The notes beneath the pieces are model-generated. The model ran no database searches, had not been told where the DNA came from, and worked only from the letters and a program-made list of their open reading frames with translations. 64,000 nucleotides of DNA, from positions 620,001 to 684,000 of the forward strand of contig NZ_JALJZT010000002.1 of NCBI RefSeq assembly GCF_024171405.1, in the 5' to 3' direction. Below, piece by piece: positions 48,453-58,071 of this stretch. The translations under genes and the position numbers were made by a program. The stretch is from Qipengyuania citrea (GTDB taxonomy: Bacteria > Pseudomonadota > Alphaproteobacteria > Sphingomonadales > Sphingomonadaceae). Position 1 is the first letter of the stretch. The number at the start of each line of letters is the position of its first letter.

Positions 48453-48860
48453 CTATATCCCCGCCATCGCGCAGATCACCGACCATTCGTCGGGCTTGAT
48501 TTCGGCCACCGACAGGCGCGAGAGCCGGACCAGTTCGCAATCCGCCAGCTTGGGTTCGGCCTTGATCTGCTTGAGCGTGACCGGATGCGGCAGCTTGGTT
48601 TTCGGCTTGACCTTCACCGCGGCCCATTTGCCTTCGGGATCGGTCGGGTCGGTAATTCCCGCCACGCTGACTTCGCAGATACCGACGATCTCGAGCCCTT
48701 CGCGCGAATGGTAGAAGAACGCCTGGTCGCCTACTTCCATCGCCGCGAGATTGTTCTTGGCCCGGTGGTTGCGCACCCCGTCCCACGTACCTTCCTTCTC
48801 GGCGATGAGATCGTCCCAGCCATATTTGAAGGGTTCGGATTTCAACAGCCAGTAACGCAT
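48453..48860 (-). CDS. EVE-domain protein
   Basis: A 135-residue PUA-like EVE protein. MRYWLLKSEPFKYGWDDLIAEK starts the fold, and GTWDGVRNHRAKNNL, DQAFFYHS, and the ending EWSVICAM follow. EVE domains bind modified bases in DNA or RNA; in many bacteria this family occurs alone as here. The start is ATG 48860. It is convergent with the TPP-enzyme gene. Confidence 0.9.
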   Translation of the reverse strand: MRYWLLKSEPFKYGWDDLIAEKEGTWDGVRNHRAKNNLAAMEVGDQAFFYHSREGLEIVGICEVSVAGITDPTDPEGKWAAVKVKPKTKLPHPVTLKQIKAEPKLADCELVRLSRLSVAEIKPDEWSVICAMAGI

Positions 48861-49006
48861 CGGGGAACCTGCTCCGTCAATTTTGCTCGGGTTCGCAGCG
48901 GGTAGCGCGTGCAGCCCGCAGTGACCACCCACCGCAGTCCCCGGTTAACCTGTTTTTAGGCGGCCTTGCCTAAGCAAGCCCTGCAGCCACAACTCAGGGG
49001 GCGGGC

Positions 49007-50683
49007 TTGACCGCGAAAACTGCCAAGACACATGAGGATCGACGCACGCAAGCGGGCAGGAAACCTGCGCCTCGCGAACGTGATTTCGTCACTCTCGGGA
49101 TCGCCTTTGCGGCGATTATCCTGTTCGTGGGGACGGCGGGCGTCGTCCTTCCTGACCTGATCAAGGCATGGACCGGCAAGGAGGCGTCGCCGGACACCGC
49201 ATTAACCAATGCCCTGCTGCTCAATATCGCGCTGATCCTGCTCGGCTGGCAGCGCTACAAGGCGCTGTCCGACGAATTGGACACCCGCCGCGCATCCGAG
49301 GAAGAAGCGCGCCGTCTGGCCGATCTCGACCATCTGACCGGCTGCCATAACCGTCGCAGCTTCACCACCGCGCTGGGCGACCTGCTCAACGATCTTGAGC
49401 GGCGCGAACAGGCACTGGCGGCAATTGCCGTCGATCTCGACAATTTCAAACAGGTCAACGACCTTCACGGCCACCAGGCCGGCGACGAAGTTCTGCGCAC
49501 GACCGCAGCGCGCATCCAGCGCCTGCTGCCCGATGGCGGGATCCTGGCGCGGCTTGGCGGTGACGAATTCGTCTGCGTCGTGCCCTATCACCCGCAGGTC
49601 CCCGATCGGGTCGACCAGCTTGCCACGCGGATGATCGAACAGGTCGCGCGGCCGGTTCCCTACGGGGATTCGCCGGTCGATGTGACCATGTCGATCGGCA
49701 TCGCCTCGAGCACGCAGATCGAAGACATGCGCCACGGCACGACGTCGGCACAGAAGCTGATGCACAAGGCGGATATCGCGATGTATCACGCCAAGAAGCA
49801 GGGCAAGAACCGCTTCTACTGGTTCGAACCGCCGATGGAAAACGAGCTGCGCTTTCGCAACGAGCTCGAAGCGGGCATCCGCAAGGGCATCGCCAATGGC
49901 GAGTTCCGCCCCTATTACGAACAGCAGGTCGATCTTGAATCGGGCAAGCTGGTTGGCTTCGAAATGCTCGCCCGGTGGGAATCGCCCGAAATGGGCGTCG
50001 TCGGCCCTGATATCTTTATTCCGATCGCCGAGGAAATCGGCGTCATTGGCGAAATGAGCGAAGCGCTGATCGCGCGCGCTTTCGAAGACGCCAAGGAGTG
50101 GGATTCGCAGCTCACCCTGGCGGTCAATATCTCGCCTGTGCAGATGCGCGATCCGTGGTTCGCCCAGAAACTGCTCAAGCTGCTCGTGCGGCACAATTTC
50201 CCTGCCAATCGGCTGGATATCGAGATCACCGAAAGCTGCCTGCACGAAAATGTCGGCATGGTCCGCTCGATGATCAGCAGCCTGCGCAACCAGGGCGTCG
50301 GGGTCAGTCTCGACGACTTCGGCACGGGCTATTCGAGCCTGTCGCAGCTGCGCAGCCTGCCGTTCGACCGCCTCAAAATCGACCGCACCTTCATTTCCGA
50401 GCTCAAACAGGAAGAACATGGAGAAAAGCTGGTCGATGCGATCCTCGCGATGAGCGACGGACTCAAGTTGCCCGTGACCGCCGAAGGGATCGAGAACGAA
50501 GTCGTGCTCGAAGCGCTCAAGCGAATGGGCAAGATGAAGGGCCAGGGCTATCACTATGGTCGTCCCGAACCCGCTGGGCTGGTCCTCGAACGGCTGAGCC
50601 GGCAGGACCTGCTCGCCAAGGACAAGCTCGACAATGTCACCGAGGTCGATTTCACCGCGCAGGGTAGCAAGCGCGCCGGCTGA
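49007..50683 (+). CDS. GGDEF-EAL protein with EML variant motif
   Basis: A 558-residue inner-membrane protein with two hydrophobic helices (about 27-52 and 66-84) but no large sensor. The GGDEF domain is intact (DLDHLTGCHNRRSF; GGDEF at 184-188). The EAL domain reads EML at 319-321 in GFEMLARW. It keeps the other catalytic residues: NISPVQM, IEITESCL, LDDFGTGYSS, KIDRTFI, TAEGIENE and QGYHYGRP. EML-containing enzymes can still be active. It probably starts at TTG 49007. It precedes dapF with 34 bp between and could be transcribed into that operon. Confidence 0.9.
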   Translation: MTAKTAKTHEDRRTQAGRKPAPRERDFVTLGIAFAAIILFVGTAGVVLPDLIKAWTGKEASPDTALTNALLLNIALILLGWQRYKALSDELDTRRASEEEARRLADLDHLTGCHNRRSFTTALGDLLNDLERREQALAAIAVDLDNFKQVNDLHGHQAGDEVLRTTAARIQRLLPDGGILARLGGDEFVCVVPYHPQVPDRVDQLATRMIEQVARPVPYGDSPVDVTMSIGIASSTQIEDMRHGTTSAQKLMHKADIAMYHAKKQGKNRFYWFEPPMENELRFRNELEAGIRKGIANGEFRPYYEQQVDLESGKLVGFEMLARWESPEMGVVGPDIFIPIAEEIGVIGEMSEALIARAFEDAKEWDSQLTLAVNISPVQMRDPWFAQKLLKLLVRHNFPANRLDIEITESCLHENVGMVRSMISSLRNQGVGVSLDDFGTGYSSLSQLRSLPFDRLKIDRTFISELKQEEHGEKLVDAILAMSDGLKLPVTAEGIENEVVLEALKRMGKMKGQGYHYGRPEPAGLVLERLSRQDLLAKDKLDNVTEVDFTAQGSKRAG

Positions 50684-50717
50684 CACGGCACTGGACGCTG
50701 CGGCGGCGAGTGCATAG

Positions 50718-51539
50718 ATGCGCCGCACGATGCGTGTCGATTTCATCAAGATGCATGGACTGGGTAACGACTTCGTCGTGCTCGACGCCCGCACGCGTAC
50801 CCTCCCCGCGATTGACGCGCCCGTTGCCCGCGCATTGGCCGACCGCCGCACCGGGATCGGCTGCGACCAGCTGATCCTGCTTGAGCCGAGCAAATCCGCC
50901 GACTTCCGCATGCGCATCTTCAATCAGGACGGCACCGAGGTCGGCGCCTGCGGCAATGCCAGCCGCGCAGTCGCGCTGCTCCATGGCGCTGGCGCCAGGG
51001 TGGAAACAGCGGGCGGCGTGATCGCGGTCGAACCCAGCGGCACTGGGGCCAGCGTCGACATGGGCGAACCGCGCTTCGACTGGGAGGCGATCCCGCTTGC
51101 CTATGGCATGGACACCGCCGTCATGCCGGTCGGCTGGGAGACCCTCGACCAACCCGGCGCGGTCAATGTCGGCAATCCGCATGTGATTTTCTTTGTCGAA
51201 GACACCGACGCGGTACCGCTCGAAACTTTCGGCCCGCAAATCGAAACCGATCCGTTGTTTCCCGAGCGCGTGAACGTCAATGTCGCGACAATCCTCGACC
51301 GCCAGCATATCCGCCTGCGCGTCTGGGAGCGCGGTGCCGGGATCACGCGCGCCTGCGGAACGGGTGCTTGCGCGACCGCCGTGCATGCCATGCGGCGCGG
51401 GCTGGCCGAACGCGAAGTGACCGTCACCCTGCCCGGCGGCGACCTCGTTATTGCTTGGGGCGACGACAATCGCATCCGCATGACCGGCCCCGCAGCGGAG
51501 GCCTATCGCGGCAGCTTCGAATGGGACGATTTCGCGTGA
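50718..51539 (+). CDS. dapF: diaminopimelate epimerase
   Basis: A 273-residue cofactor-independent epimerase that converts LL- to meso-diaminopimelate for lysine and peptidoglycan. The two catalytic cysteines are Cys78 (EVGACGNAS) and Cys213 (TRACGTGACAT), one in each lobe. A second ATG at 50730 (MRVDFIKMHGLGNDF) may be the true start. Its TGA overlaps the mtaB GTG, so the two are coupled, and ftsY and yciB follow in the same direction. Confidence 0.96.
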   Translation: MRRTMRVDFIKMHGLGNDFVVLDARTRTLPAIDAPVARALADRRTGIGCDQLILLEPSKSADFRMRIFNQDGTEVGACGNASRAVALLHGAGARVETAGGVIAVEPSGTGASVDMGEPRFDWEAIPLAYGMDTAVMPVGWETLDQPGAVNVGNPHVIFFVEDTDAVPLETFGPQIETDPLFPERVNVNVATILDRQHIRLRVWERGAGITRACGTGACATAVHAMRRGLAEREVTVTLPGGDLVIAWGDDNRIRMTGPAAEAYRGSFEWDDFA

Positions 51540-52711
51540 GCGAGGCGCAGGTTATCTCGCTCGGCTGCCGGTTGAACATTTCCGAAAGCGAACAGATCCG
51601 CGCGATGCTGGCGCAGGAACGCGACCTGGTGGTGATCAATAGCTGCGCAGTGACCAGCGAGGCGGTGCGCCAGACCCGGCAGGCGATCCGCCGCGCGCGG
51701 CGCGCCCATCCCGATGCGCGGCTGCTGGTGACCGGCTGCGCCGCCGATATCGAGCGCGACCAGCTTGCCGCTATGCCCGAGGTCGACGGTCTCGTCGCTA
51801 ACACCGCCAAGCTCGATGCGCGCGCCTGGAACGTCCCCGCGGAAGCGCCCGCCATTCCGCAGGATCGCACCCGCGCCTTCATCGCGGTACAGAATGGCTG
51901 CGACCATGCCTGTACCTTCTGCGTCATTCCGCAAGGCCGCGGGCCCAGCCGATCGCTGACCATCGCGCAGGTGCTGGCCGAGGTCGAACGCCATCTCGAC
52001 CATGGCGCCCCCGAAGTGGTCCTGACCGGCGTCGATGTGACCTCGTGGGGCCATGATCTGCCCGATACGCCGCCGCTGGGCGAGCTGGTCCGCGCGGTGC
52101 TCGACCGCTTCCCCGAGTTGGGTCGCCTGCGCATGTCCTCGCTCGACGGGATCGAGATCGACCCGCTGCTGTTCGATCTCTTCGCGGGCGAGGAGCGACT
52201 GATGCCACATCTGCACCTCTCGCTTCAACATGGGCACGACCTGATCCTCAAGCGCATGAAGCGGCGGCATCTGCGCGGCGATGCGATTGCGCTTGTATCC
52301 CGGCTGAAAGAGCGCCGCCCCGATATCGCCATCGGCGCAGACCTCATTGCGGGCTTCCCGACCGAGACCGAGGAGCATCACGCGGCCAACCTCGCGATCA
52401 TCGAGGAGTTGCAGATCGTCCACGGGCATATCTTTCCCTATTCGCCCCGCCCCGGCACGCCCGCCGCGCGGATGCCGCAGGTCGAACGCGAAACCGTCAA
52501 ACGCCGCGCCGCCGAATTGCGCACCCGTGCCAAGGCAACCCGCGACGCCTGGCTCGCGTCGCTCGTCGATAAGCCGCACAGTGTTCTCGCCGAGCGCGAT
52601 ACGACGGGCTACACCCCGCATTTCGCCCGTGTGGCCGTGCCCGAAGGCACACCCGCCGGGGCGATTGTCTCCGTGACGCCGACGCAAATCGAGAATGGCC
52701 TGCTGCAATGA
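51536..52711 (+). CDS. mtaB: tRNA t6A37 methylthiotransferase
   Basis: A 391-residue radical-SAM enzyme that adds a methylthio group to N6-threonylcarbamoyladenosine-37. Three N-terminal cysteines (SLGCRLN, INSCAVT, VTGCAAD) hold the auxiliary cluster. The radical-SAM Cx3Cx2C motif is CDHACTFC. TRAM-like C-terminal residues follow. GTG 51536 overlaps the dapF stop as GTGA. The ftsY ATG overlaps its TGA as ATGA, giving a tightly packed operon. Confidence 0.95.
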   Translation: MSEAQVISLGCRLNISESEQIRAMLAQERDLVVINSCAVTSEAVRQTRQAIRRARRAHPDARLLVTGCAADIERDQLAAMPEVDGLVANTAKLDARAWNVPAEAPAIPQDRTRAFIAVQNGCDHACTFCVIPQGRGPSRSLTIAQVLAEVERHLDHGAPEVVLTGVDVTSWGHDLPDTPPLGELVRAVLDRFPELGRLRMSSLDGIEIDPLLFDLFAGEERLMPHLHLSLQHGHDLILKRMKRRHLRGDAIALVSRLKERRPDIAIGADLIAGFPTETEEHHAANLAIIEELQIVHGHIFPYSPRPGTPAARMPQVERETVKRRAAELRTRAKATRDAWLASLVDKPHSVLAERDTTGYTPHFARVAVPEGTPAGAIVSVTPTQIENGLLQ

Positions 52712-53634
52712 ATGACACATCGAGCTGGAGCGACCGGCTGTTCGGGGGCTTTCGCAAGACTTCCGAGAAACTGACGAGCAACCTCACCGAAGTCGTCGGC
52801 ACGGCAAAACTCGACGATGCGACGCTCGACGATGTCGAGGATGCGCTGATCCTGTCGGACCTCGGCCCGGCGGCAGCCGCGCGGATCCGGACCAAGCTGA
52901 CCGAAAAACGCTTCGGGCTGGAGATAACCGAGCGCGAGCTGAAAGAAGCCGTTGCCGAGGAAATCGCCGCGATCCTGCGCCCGGTGGCGAAACCGCTCGA
53001 GATTACCGCTTTCCCGCGCCCGCAGGTCCTGCTGGTGATCGGCGTCAACGGCAGCGGCAAGACCACCACCATCGCCAAGCTCGCGCATCTGTTCCAGGAA
53101 GACGACTACGCGGTCATGCTGGCGGCAGGCGATACCTTCCGCGCCGCTGCCATCGGCCAGCTGGCGACCTGGGCCGACCGCGTGGGCGTTCCCATCGTGC
53201 GTGGCCCCGAAGGCGGCGATCCGGCGAGTATCGTGTTCGACGCGGTCAAGAAGGCGACCGAGATCGGCACCGATGTTCTGATCGTCGACACCGCCGGACG
53301 GCTGCAGAACAAGCGCGAGCTCATGGATGAGCTGGCCAAGATCCGGAAGGTGCTCGGCCGTCTCAATCCCGAGGCCCCGCATGACGTGGTGCTCGTGCTC
53401 GACGCCACCAATGGCCAGAACGCGCTCAACCAGATCGACGTGTTCAAGGAAGTCGCGGGCGTCACCGGCCTGGTGATGACCAAGCTCGATGGCACCGCGC
53501 GCGGCGGGGTGCTGGTCCAGGCGGCCGAACAATACGGCCTGCCGATCCATGCGATCGGCGTGGGCGAGAAGATCGACGACCTGCGCCCGTTCGATCCCGA
53601 CCTCGTGGCGCGCGTGATCGCGGGGGTCGCCTAG
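52708..53634 (+). CDS. ftsY: signal recognition particle receptor FtsY
   Basis: A 308-residue SRP GTPase receptor that docks ribosome-nascent chains at the membrane. A short N domain (about 1-95) precedes the G domain with P-loop GVNGSGKTTTIAKL (about 112-125), DTAGRLQNK and TKLDGTARGG. The acidic A domain is short, as in many alphaproteobacteria. The ATG overlaps mtaB by four bases. Confidence 0.96.
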   Translation: MNDTSSWSDRLFGGFRKTSEKLTSNLTEVVGTAKLDDATLDDVEDALILSDLGPAAAARIRTKLTEKRFGLEITERELKEAVAEEIAAILRPVAKPLEITAFPRPQVLLVIGVNGSGKTTTIAKLAHLFQEDDYAVMLAAGDTFRAAAIGQLATWADRVGVPIVRGPEGGDPASIVFDAVKKATEIGTDVLIVDTAGRLQNKRELMDELAKIRKVLGRLNPEAPHDVVLVLDATNGQNALNQIDVFKEVAGVTGLVMTKLDGTARGGVLVQAAEQYGLPIHAIGVGEKIDDLRPFDPDLVARVIAGVA

Positions 53635-53718
53635 TTCAGCCCATCGTCATTGTGAGCAGGCGAAGGTGAACCCGATATTTCCGCGCGATTGCGCTGCACG
53701 TAACGACTGACTGAGAGA

Positions 53719-54384
53719 ATGATGAGCGAGACCGACAGCAACACCGCGGCCAAGCCGAAACCCAAGACGGGCTGGCTCAACATTCTCGTCGATTATGGGC
53801 CGCTGCTGGTTTTCCTCGGCGTCTACAAGTTCTACCAGCCACCCGAAACCTCGACCTTCGGCGAGATCGCGGCGGTCATCTACGGCACGATCGCCTTCAT
53901 GATCGCGGCCGTAGTGGCGCTGGTCTTCAGCAAGTTCAAATTCGGCCATGTGAGCCCCATGCTGATCCTCTCGACCGCGCTGATCGTCGGCTTTGGCGGG
54001 CTGACGATCTGGCTGCAGGACGAAAGGTTCATCCAGATCAAGCCGACGGCGATCTACCTGTTGTTCGCCGTGCTGCTGATCGGCGGCTGGCTCCGCGGCA
54101 AGGCGCTGCTGCAGATCCTGCTCGAGGCAGCCTTCGAAGGCCTCGACCGCGAGGGCTGGCTCAAGCTGTCCCGCAATTGGGGCATGTTCTTCTTCTTCAT
54201 GGCCGCGCTGAACGAAGTCCTGCGGATGCAACTGGACTTCGAAAGCTGGCTGTGGGCGAAGCTATGGGTATTCATGCCGCTCAGCTTCCTGTTCACCTTC
54301 ACCCAGCTCCCCATGCTGATGAAACACGGCCTGGCGCTGGAAGACCGTGACGAGGTGGTGAAAGACGAACCGCCGACTGCGTAA
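53719..54384 (+). CDS. yciB: septation protein A / YciB-like inner membrane protein
   Basis: A 221-residue protein with five hydrophobic helices after a Lys/Pro-rich N-terminus (residues 1-18). ILVDYGPLLVFLGVYKFY, LFSRNWGMFFFFMAAL-like helices and FTQLPMLMKHG at the end are typical of the YciB/IspZ family, needed for normal cell division and envelope integrity. Start may be Met1 or Met2. It ends the dapF-mtaB-ftsY-yciB run. Confidence 0.92.
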   Translation: MMSETDSNTAAKPKPKTGWLNILVDYGPLLVFLGVYKFYQPPETSTFGEIAAVIYGTIAFMIAAVVALVFSKFKFGHVSPMLILSTALIVGFGGLTIWLQDERFIQIKPTAIYLLFAVLLIGGWLRGKALLQILLEAAFEGLDREGWLKLSRNWGMFFFFMAALNEVLRMQLDFESWLWAKLWVFMPLSFLFTFTQLPMLMKHGLALEDRDEVVKDEPPTA

Positions 54385-54409
54385 CTGCACGGTTCAACCC
54401 AGTAGCACA

Positions 54410-54432
54410 GAGGGGCCGCCTTCAGGCCCTCC
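54410..54432. terminator. imperfect hairpin between convergent yciB and kup
   Basis: GAGGGGCC (54410-54417) can pair with GGCCCTCC (54425-54432) with one bulge and a seven-base loop. It sits 26 bp after the yciB stop and ten bp before the kup stop, and could serve both strands. No T-run is seen. Confidence 0.4.
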
Positions 54433-54441
54433 AAGCCGGTC

Positions 54442-56385
54442 CTAAATCTCGACCTGGCTCCCGAGTTCGACCACGCGGTTGGTCGGCAGGCGGAAGAAAT
54501 CCATCGCGGTCGCGGCGTTGCGCAGCATCCAGGCGAAAATCTTCTCGCGCCAGATCGGCATGCCCGGCTTGTCGCTGGCGAGCAGCGTCTGGCGGCTGAG
54601 GAAGAAGCTGGTGTGCATCATGTCGAATTCGCCGCCGCAGCGGGACATTTCCTTCAGCCCCTGCGGGACGTTGGTTTCCTGCATGAAGCCGTAATGCAGC
54701 GTCGCCCGGTAGAAGCCGTCACCAAGGTCATGGATCTCGCACCTCTCGGTGGTGTCGACATAGGGCGCGTCCGCGATCAGCACGGTGAGGATCACCACGC
54801 GTTCGTGCAGCACCTTGTTGTGCTTGATATTGTGCAGCAGCGCGCTGGGCACGCCCGCAGTCTGGCTGGCCATGAAGATCGCCGTGCCGGGTACACGCGT
54901 CGCGGAATTCTTCGCGCTCTTGGCGAAAATCTCGATCGGCAGCGCGGTCTCGCTCATCCGGTCGCGCATCAGCTTGCGCCCGCGCGCCCAGGTGGTGAGC
55001 AGCGTAAAGGCGACGAGACCGACCACCAGCGGGAACCAGCCGCCGTCGGGCACCTTGGCCAGATTTGCGGCGAAGTAGGCCCCGTCGACGATCAGGAAGA
55101 ACGCCACCACCGGTAGCGCAATGAACCATTTCCATTTCCACACGCCGACGAACAGCACGCCCATCAGCAGCGTGTCGATCGTCACCGCCCCGGTCACCGC
55201 GATGCCGTAAGCCGCCGCGAGATTGGAGGATGTCTGGAAGGTCAGCACCAGCAGGATGACCGCCACCATCAGCGACCAATTGACCACCGGAATGTAGATC
55301 TGTCCCGCCGCGGTCTCGCTGGTGTGACGGATCGACAGGCGCGGCATGAAGCCCAGCTGCATCGCCTGGTGGGTAATGCTGAACGCACCCGAGATCACCG
55401 CCTGGCTGGCGATAAAGGTCGCAACCGTGGCGAGGATGACCAGCGGCAGGCGCCATTCCTCGCCCGCCAGCAAGAAGAAGGGATTGCGCACCACTTCGGC
55501 GGCCTGTTCGGGCGGCAGGCCGGCGATCATTGCGCCCTGTCCGAAATAGTTGAGCAGCAGGCACGGCATGACGAAGCCGAACCAGCTCAGCCGCATCGGC
55601 CCGCGCCCGAAATGGCCCATGTCCGAATAGAGCGCTTCCGAACCGGTCACCGCGAGCACCACGGCCCCCAGCGCGAAAAAGGCCACTGCACCGTCGGTGA
55701 CAAAGAACATTACCGCATAATAGGGATTGAGCGCCCACAGAATGTCGGGATTGAGGATGATCTGGTTGAGGCCGAGCCCCGCGATGGTCACGAAATAGAC
55801 GATCATCACCGGCGCAAACAGCGCGCCGACCTTGGCCGTACCGCGGCTTTGCAGCAGGAACAGGCACACCAGCAGCACCAGCGCGATGGGGATCACCAGC
55901 GGATTGAGCCGCTGGTCGACCACCGTCAGGCCCTCGACCGCGGACAGGACCGAGATGGCCGGCGTGATCATGCTGTCGCCGTAGAACAGCGAGGTTGCGA
56001 AGACCCCCAGCAGCACGACCAGCCAGCCATAGCTCGACTTGCCGATATGGCGGCTGAGCAAGGCGACCAGCGCAAGGCTGCCGCCCTGCCCCTTATTGTC
56101 CGCACGCATCAGGATGGTGACATACTGGATCGCCACGACGACCAGCATCGACCAGAAAATCAGGCTGACCACACCAAGCACATGCAGGCGGTCGATAGCG
56201 ATGCTCGCGGCCCCGGCGAACGTTTCGCGAAAAGCATAGAGCGGGCTGGTCCCGATATCGCCGAAGACGACACCGATCGCCCCCACCGCCAACGCAGTGC
56301 GCGAGCCGCCGTGGCCGTGGCCACCCTGCTCGGTTACGGGAGGCACGCCATCCTGCTGGAGCGGCGCAGAAGCGGTATCATTCAT
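54442..56385 (-). CDS. kup: low-affinity potassium uptake protein Kup
   Basis: A 647-residue potassium:proton symporter with 12 hydrophobic helices and a cytosolic C-terminal domain of about 170 residues. [19 protein letters not shown] at about residues 37-55, [11 protein letters not shown], and the Glu/Asp residues of [25 protein letters not shown] are hallmarks of the KUP family. Length is normal. ATG at 56385; about 100 bp separates it from the ccmI stop. Confidence 0.95.
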   Translation of the reverse strand: MNDTASAPLQQDGVPPVTEQGGHGHGGSRTALAVGAIGVVFGDIGTSPLYAFRETFAGAASIAIDRLHVLGVVSLIFWSMLVVVAIQYVTILMRADNKGQGGSLALVALLSRHIGKSSYGWLVVLLGVFATSLFYGDSMITPAISVLSAVEGLTVVDQRLNPLVIPIALVLLVCLFLLQSRGTAKVGALFAPVMIVYFVTIAGLGLNQIILNPDILWALNPYYAVMFFVTDGAVAFFALGAVVLAVTGSEALYSDMGHFGRGPMRLSWFGFVMPCLLLNYFGQGAMIAGLPPEQAAEVVRNPFFLLAGEEWRLPLVILATVATFIASQAVISGAFSITHQAMQLGFMPRLSIRHTSETAAGQIYIPVVNWSLMVAVILLVLTFQTSSNLAAAYGIAVTGAVTIDTLLMGVLFVGVWKWKWFIALPVVAFFLIVDGAYFAANLAKVPDGGWFPLVVGLVAFTLLTTWARGRKLMRDRMSETALPIEIFAKSAKNSATRVPGTAIFMASQTAGVPSALLHNIKHNKVLHERVVILTVLIADAPYVDTTERCEIHDLGDGFYRATLHYGFMQETNVPQGLKEMSRCGGEFDMMHTSFFLSRQTLLASDKPGMPIWREKIFAWMLRNAATAMDFFRLPTNRVVELGSQVEI

Positions 56386-56489
56386 GCGGGATTGGGTTCC
56401 GACAACATCGTGTCACATGGCCTGCTTGGCGAAGTCGCGGCGATTAGCAGCAAGGCTTCGCACTCGCAACAAATCGCGCATCGCATTGA

Positions 56490-57146
56490 TTATTTTTCGC
56501 TTTGTTGGGCAGCGGATGGCTCTGCAACACCCAACATCGTCTCCAGCCGGTCGAGTCGCGCGGCCAGCGGTGCCCGCCACTCGGCATTTTCGGGCGCCGC
56601 TTCGAGCAGTTCGCGCCACAGCGCGAGCGTGCGGCCCGGCTCCCCTGCCCGCAGGAATGCCAGCCCGAGGAAGTAGGTCGGCGCGGGATTATCGGGCGCA
56701 GCCTGCTCGCCGCGCGAATAGGCGAACAGCGCCGCCGCAGTCAGCTGGCCATCGGCATGTTCCACCAGCGCATTGCCCAGCGCCACCCAGGCCTCGCCGT
56801 CATTCGGGTTCTCCGCCACCGCATTGCGCAGGAAATTCGCCGCCTGGTCGTGCTGGCCGCGCCGGGTGAAGGCGTCGGCAGTGACCACGAAGCGCGAGGG
56901 CAGCCTACCCGCCGGATAGAATTCGCGCCGCGCCTCGACCATCAATTCGCCGGTCTGCGCGGCATTGTCGGTCACCGGAGTGGCGGGCGCGCCGGCCTGT
57001 CCCGGGTGGCCCTGCAACGCGTAGCCCGCGAGCCCGAACAGCAGCGCCGATCCGAACAGCATCCACAGGCTGCGCGGCAGCTTGAGCAGGACGACCGCGA
57101 GGCCGAAGACCAGCGCCGCAAGAACAATGATCGGCAACCAGCTCAT
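56490..57146 (-). CDS. ccmI: cytochrome c biogenesis TPR protein (CcmI/CycH-like)
   Basis: A 218-residue apocytochrome c chaperone-like protein. Two membrane helices (about 3-23 and 29-46) precede a periplasmic TPR region (FTRRGQHDQAANFLRNAVAENPNDGEAWVALGNAL and further repeats). It is shorter than the fused CcmI of enterics and lacks the large C-terminal domain. Its ATG overlaps the ccmH TGA by four bases. Confidence 0.85.
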   Translation of the reverse strand: MSWLPIIVLAALVFGLAVVLLKLPRSLWMLFGSALLFGLAGYALQGHPGQAGAPATPVTDNAAQTGELMVEARREFYPAGRLPSRFVVTADAFTRRGQHDQAANFLRNAVAENPNDGEAWVALGNALVEHADGQLTAAALFAYSRGEQAAPDNPAPTYFLGLAFLRAGEPGRTLALWRELLEAAPENAEWRAPLAARLDRLETMLGVAEPSAAQQSEK

Positions 57147-57550
57147 GCGCGCCCCCGGAACCGGCGCAGCAGCACCGCGCCCGCGCCCAGTATTAGCAGC
57201 AGCGGGATGGCGAAGAGCGGCCAGGTCGTAGCGCTCACCTCGGGTTTGTAGCTGACATAATCGCCATAGCGCTGCATCAGCCAGCTGCGAATGTCGCCGG
57301 GGCTTTCACCCGCCGCGATGCGGATCCGCACCTGGTGGCGCATGTCGCCCGCCATGGGGGCGTCGCTATCGGCAATCGACTGCGACTGGCACTTGAGGCA
57401 GCGCAGCGTCTCCATCAGTTCCTGCGCGGCCTGTTCCTGCGCGGGATCGTCGAGCTGGCGATAGGCATAGGGTGCGGGCGGCATGCTTTGCTGCGCGGTA
57501 GCCGGCAGCGCGAACGCGAGCACCAGGGCGGCAAGAAAGGCGCGGATCAT
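57143..57550 (-). CDS. ccmH: cytochrome c maturation protein CcmH (CycL)
   Basis: A 135-residue thioreductase. A signal peptide (MIRAFLAALVLAFALPATA) precedes the LRCxxC motif in ETLRCLKCQSQSIADS, which reduces apocytochrome cysteines in the periplasm. A C-terminal TM anchor (TTWPLFAIPLLLILGAGAVLL) follows. Start is ATG 57550, overlapping the ccmG stop as ATGA. The gene is preceded and followed by overlapping members of the same operon. Confidence 0.94.
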   Translation of the reverse strand: MIRAFLAALVLAFALPATAQQSMPPAPYAYRQLDDPAQEQAAQELMETLRCLKCQSQSIADSDAPMAGDMRHQVRIRIAAGESPGDIRSWLMQRYGDYVSYKPEVSATTWPLFAIPLLLILGAGAVLLRRFRGRA

Positions 57551-58071
57551 CGGGCCTGCTCTAGCTGTTCGAGCAACAAAGGTACGTCGCTCGCACGGAC
57601 ATCGCCGATATGCTGGTAGCGGATCACGCCCTCGCCATCGATCACGAAGGTTTCGGGCACGCCGGAAGAGCCGATCGCCAATTGGACTTCGGACAGGTCG
57701 TCGCGCCCGATGCGGCTGTAGGGATTGCCGTGCTGCGCGAGGAACCGGGCGATGTCTTCGGGCCGGTCGCGGATCGCGACGCCGACGATCTCCACGCCCT
57801 GCCGCTCGAGGCTTTCGAGATGCGGCGCTTCGGCGATGCAGGGCAGACACCAGCTTGCCCAGATATTGAGCAGGCGCGGCCGGCCATCGGCGAAGGTTGC
57901 GTTGGATACCCCTTCGATCCCGTCCATGGCCGGCGGAAGGTCGAAATAGGGCAATTCTTCGCCGACCATGCCGCTGGCGACGAATTCGTCCTTGGGCTGC
58001 GTCAGCTGATAGGCCGCGAGGCCGATGAACAGCGCAAACAGGAACAGCGGGACCCACAGACGCCAGCTCAT
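57547..58071 (-). CDS. ccmG: thiol:disulfide interchange protein DsbE/CcmG
   Basis: A 174-residue membrane-tethered thioredoxin. One TM helix (about 5-22) is followed by NIWASWCLPCIAEAP, the WCxxC active site. The cis-Pro region is GVPETFVIDGEGVIRYQHIG. It keeps haem-binding cysteines reduced for ligation. Start ATG 58071 overlaps the ccmF stop. Confidence 0.94.
   Translation of the reverse strand: MSWRLWVPLFLFALFIGLAAYQLTQPKDEFVASGMVGEELPYFDLPPAMDGIEGVSNATFADGRPRLLNIWASWCLPCIAEAPHLESLERQGVEIVGVAIRDRPEDIARFLAQHGNPYSRIGRDDLSEVQLAIGSSGVPETFVIDGEGVIRYQHIGDVRASDVPLLLEQLEQAR

Noticed and set aside
53640..53672. Single arm resembling repeat B (GTCATTGTGAGCAGGCGAAG)
   Set aside because: No matching right arm was found, so it is at most a decayed fragment.
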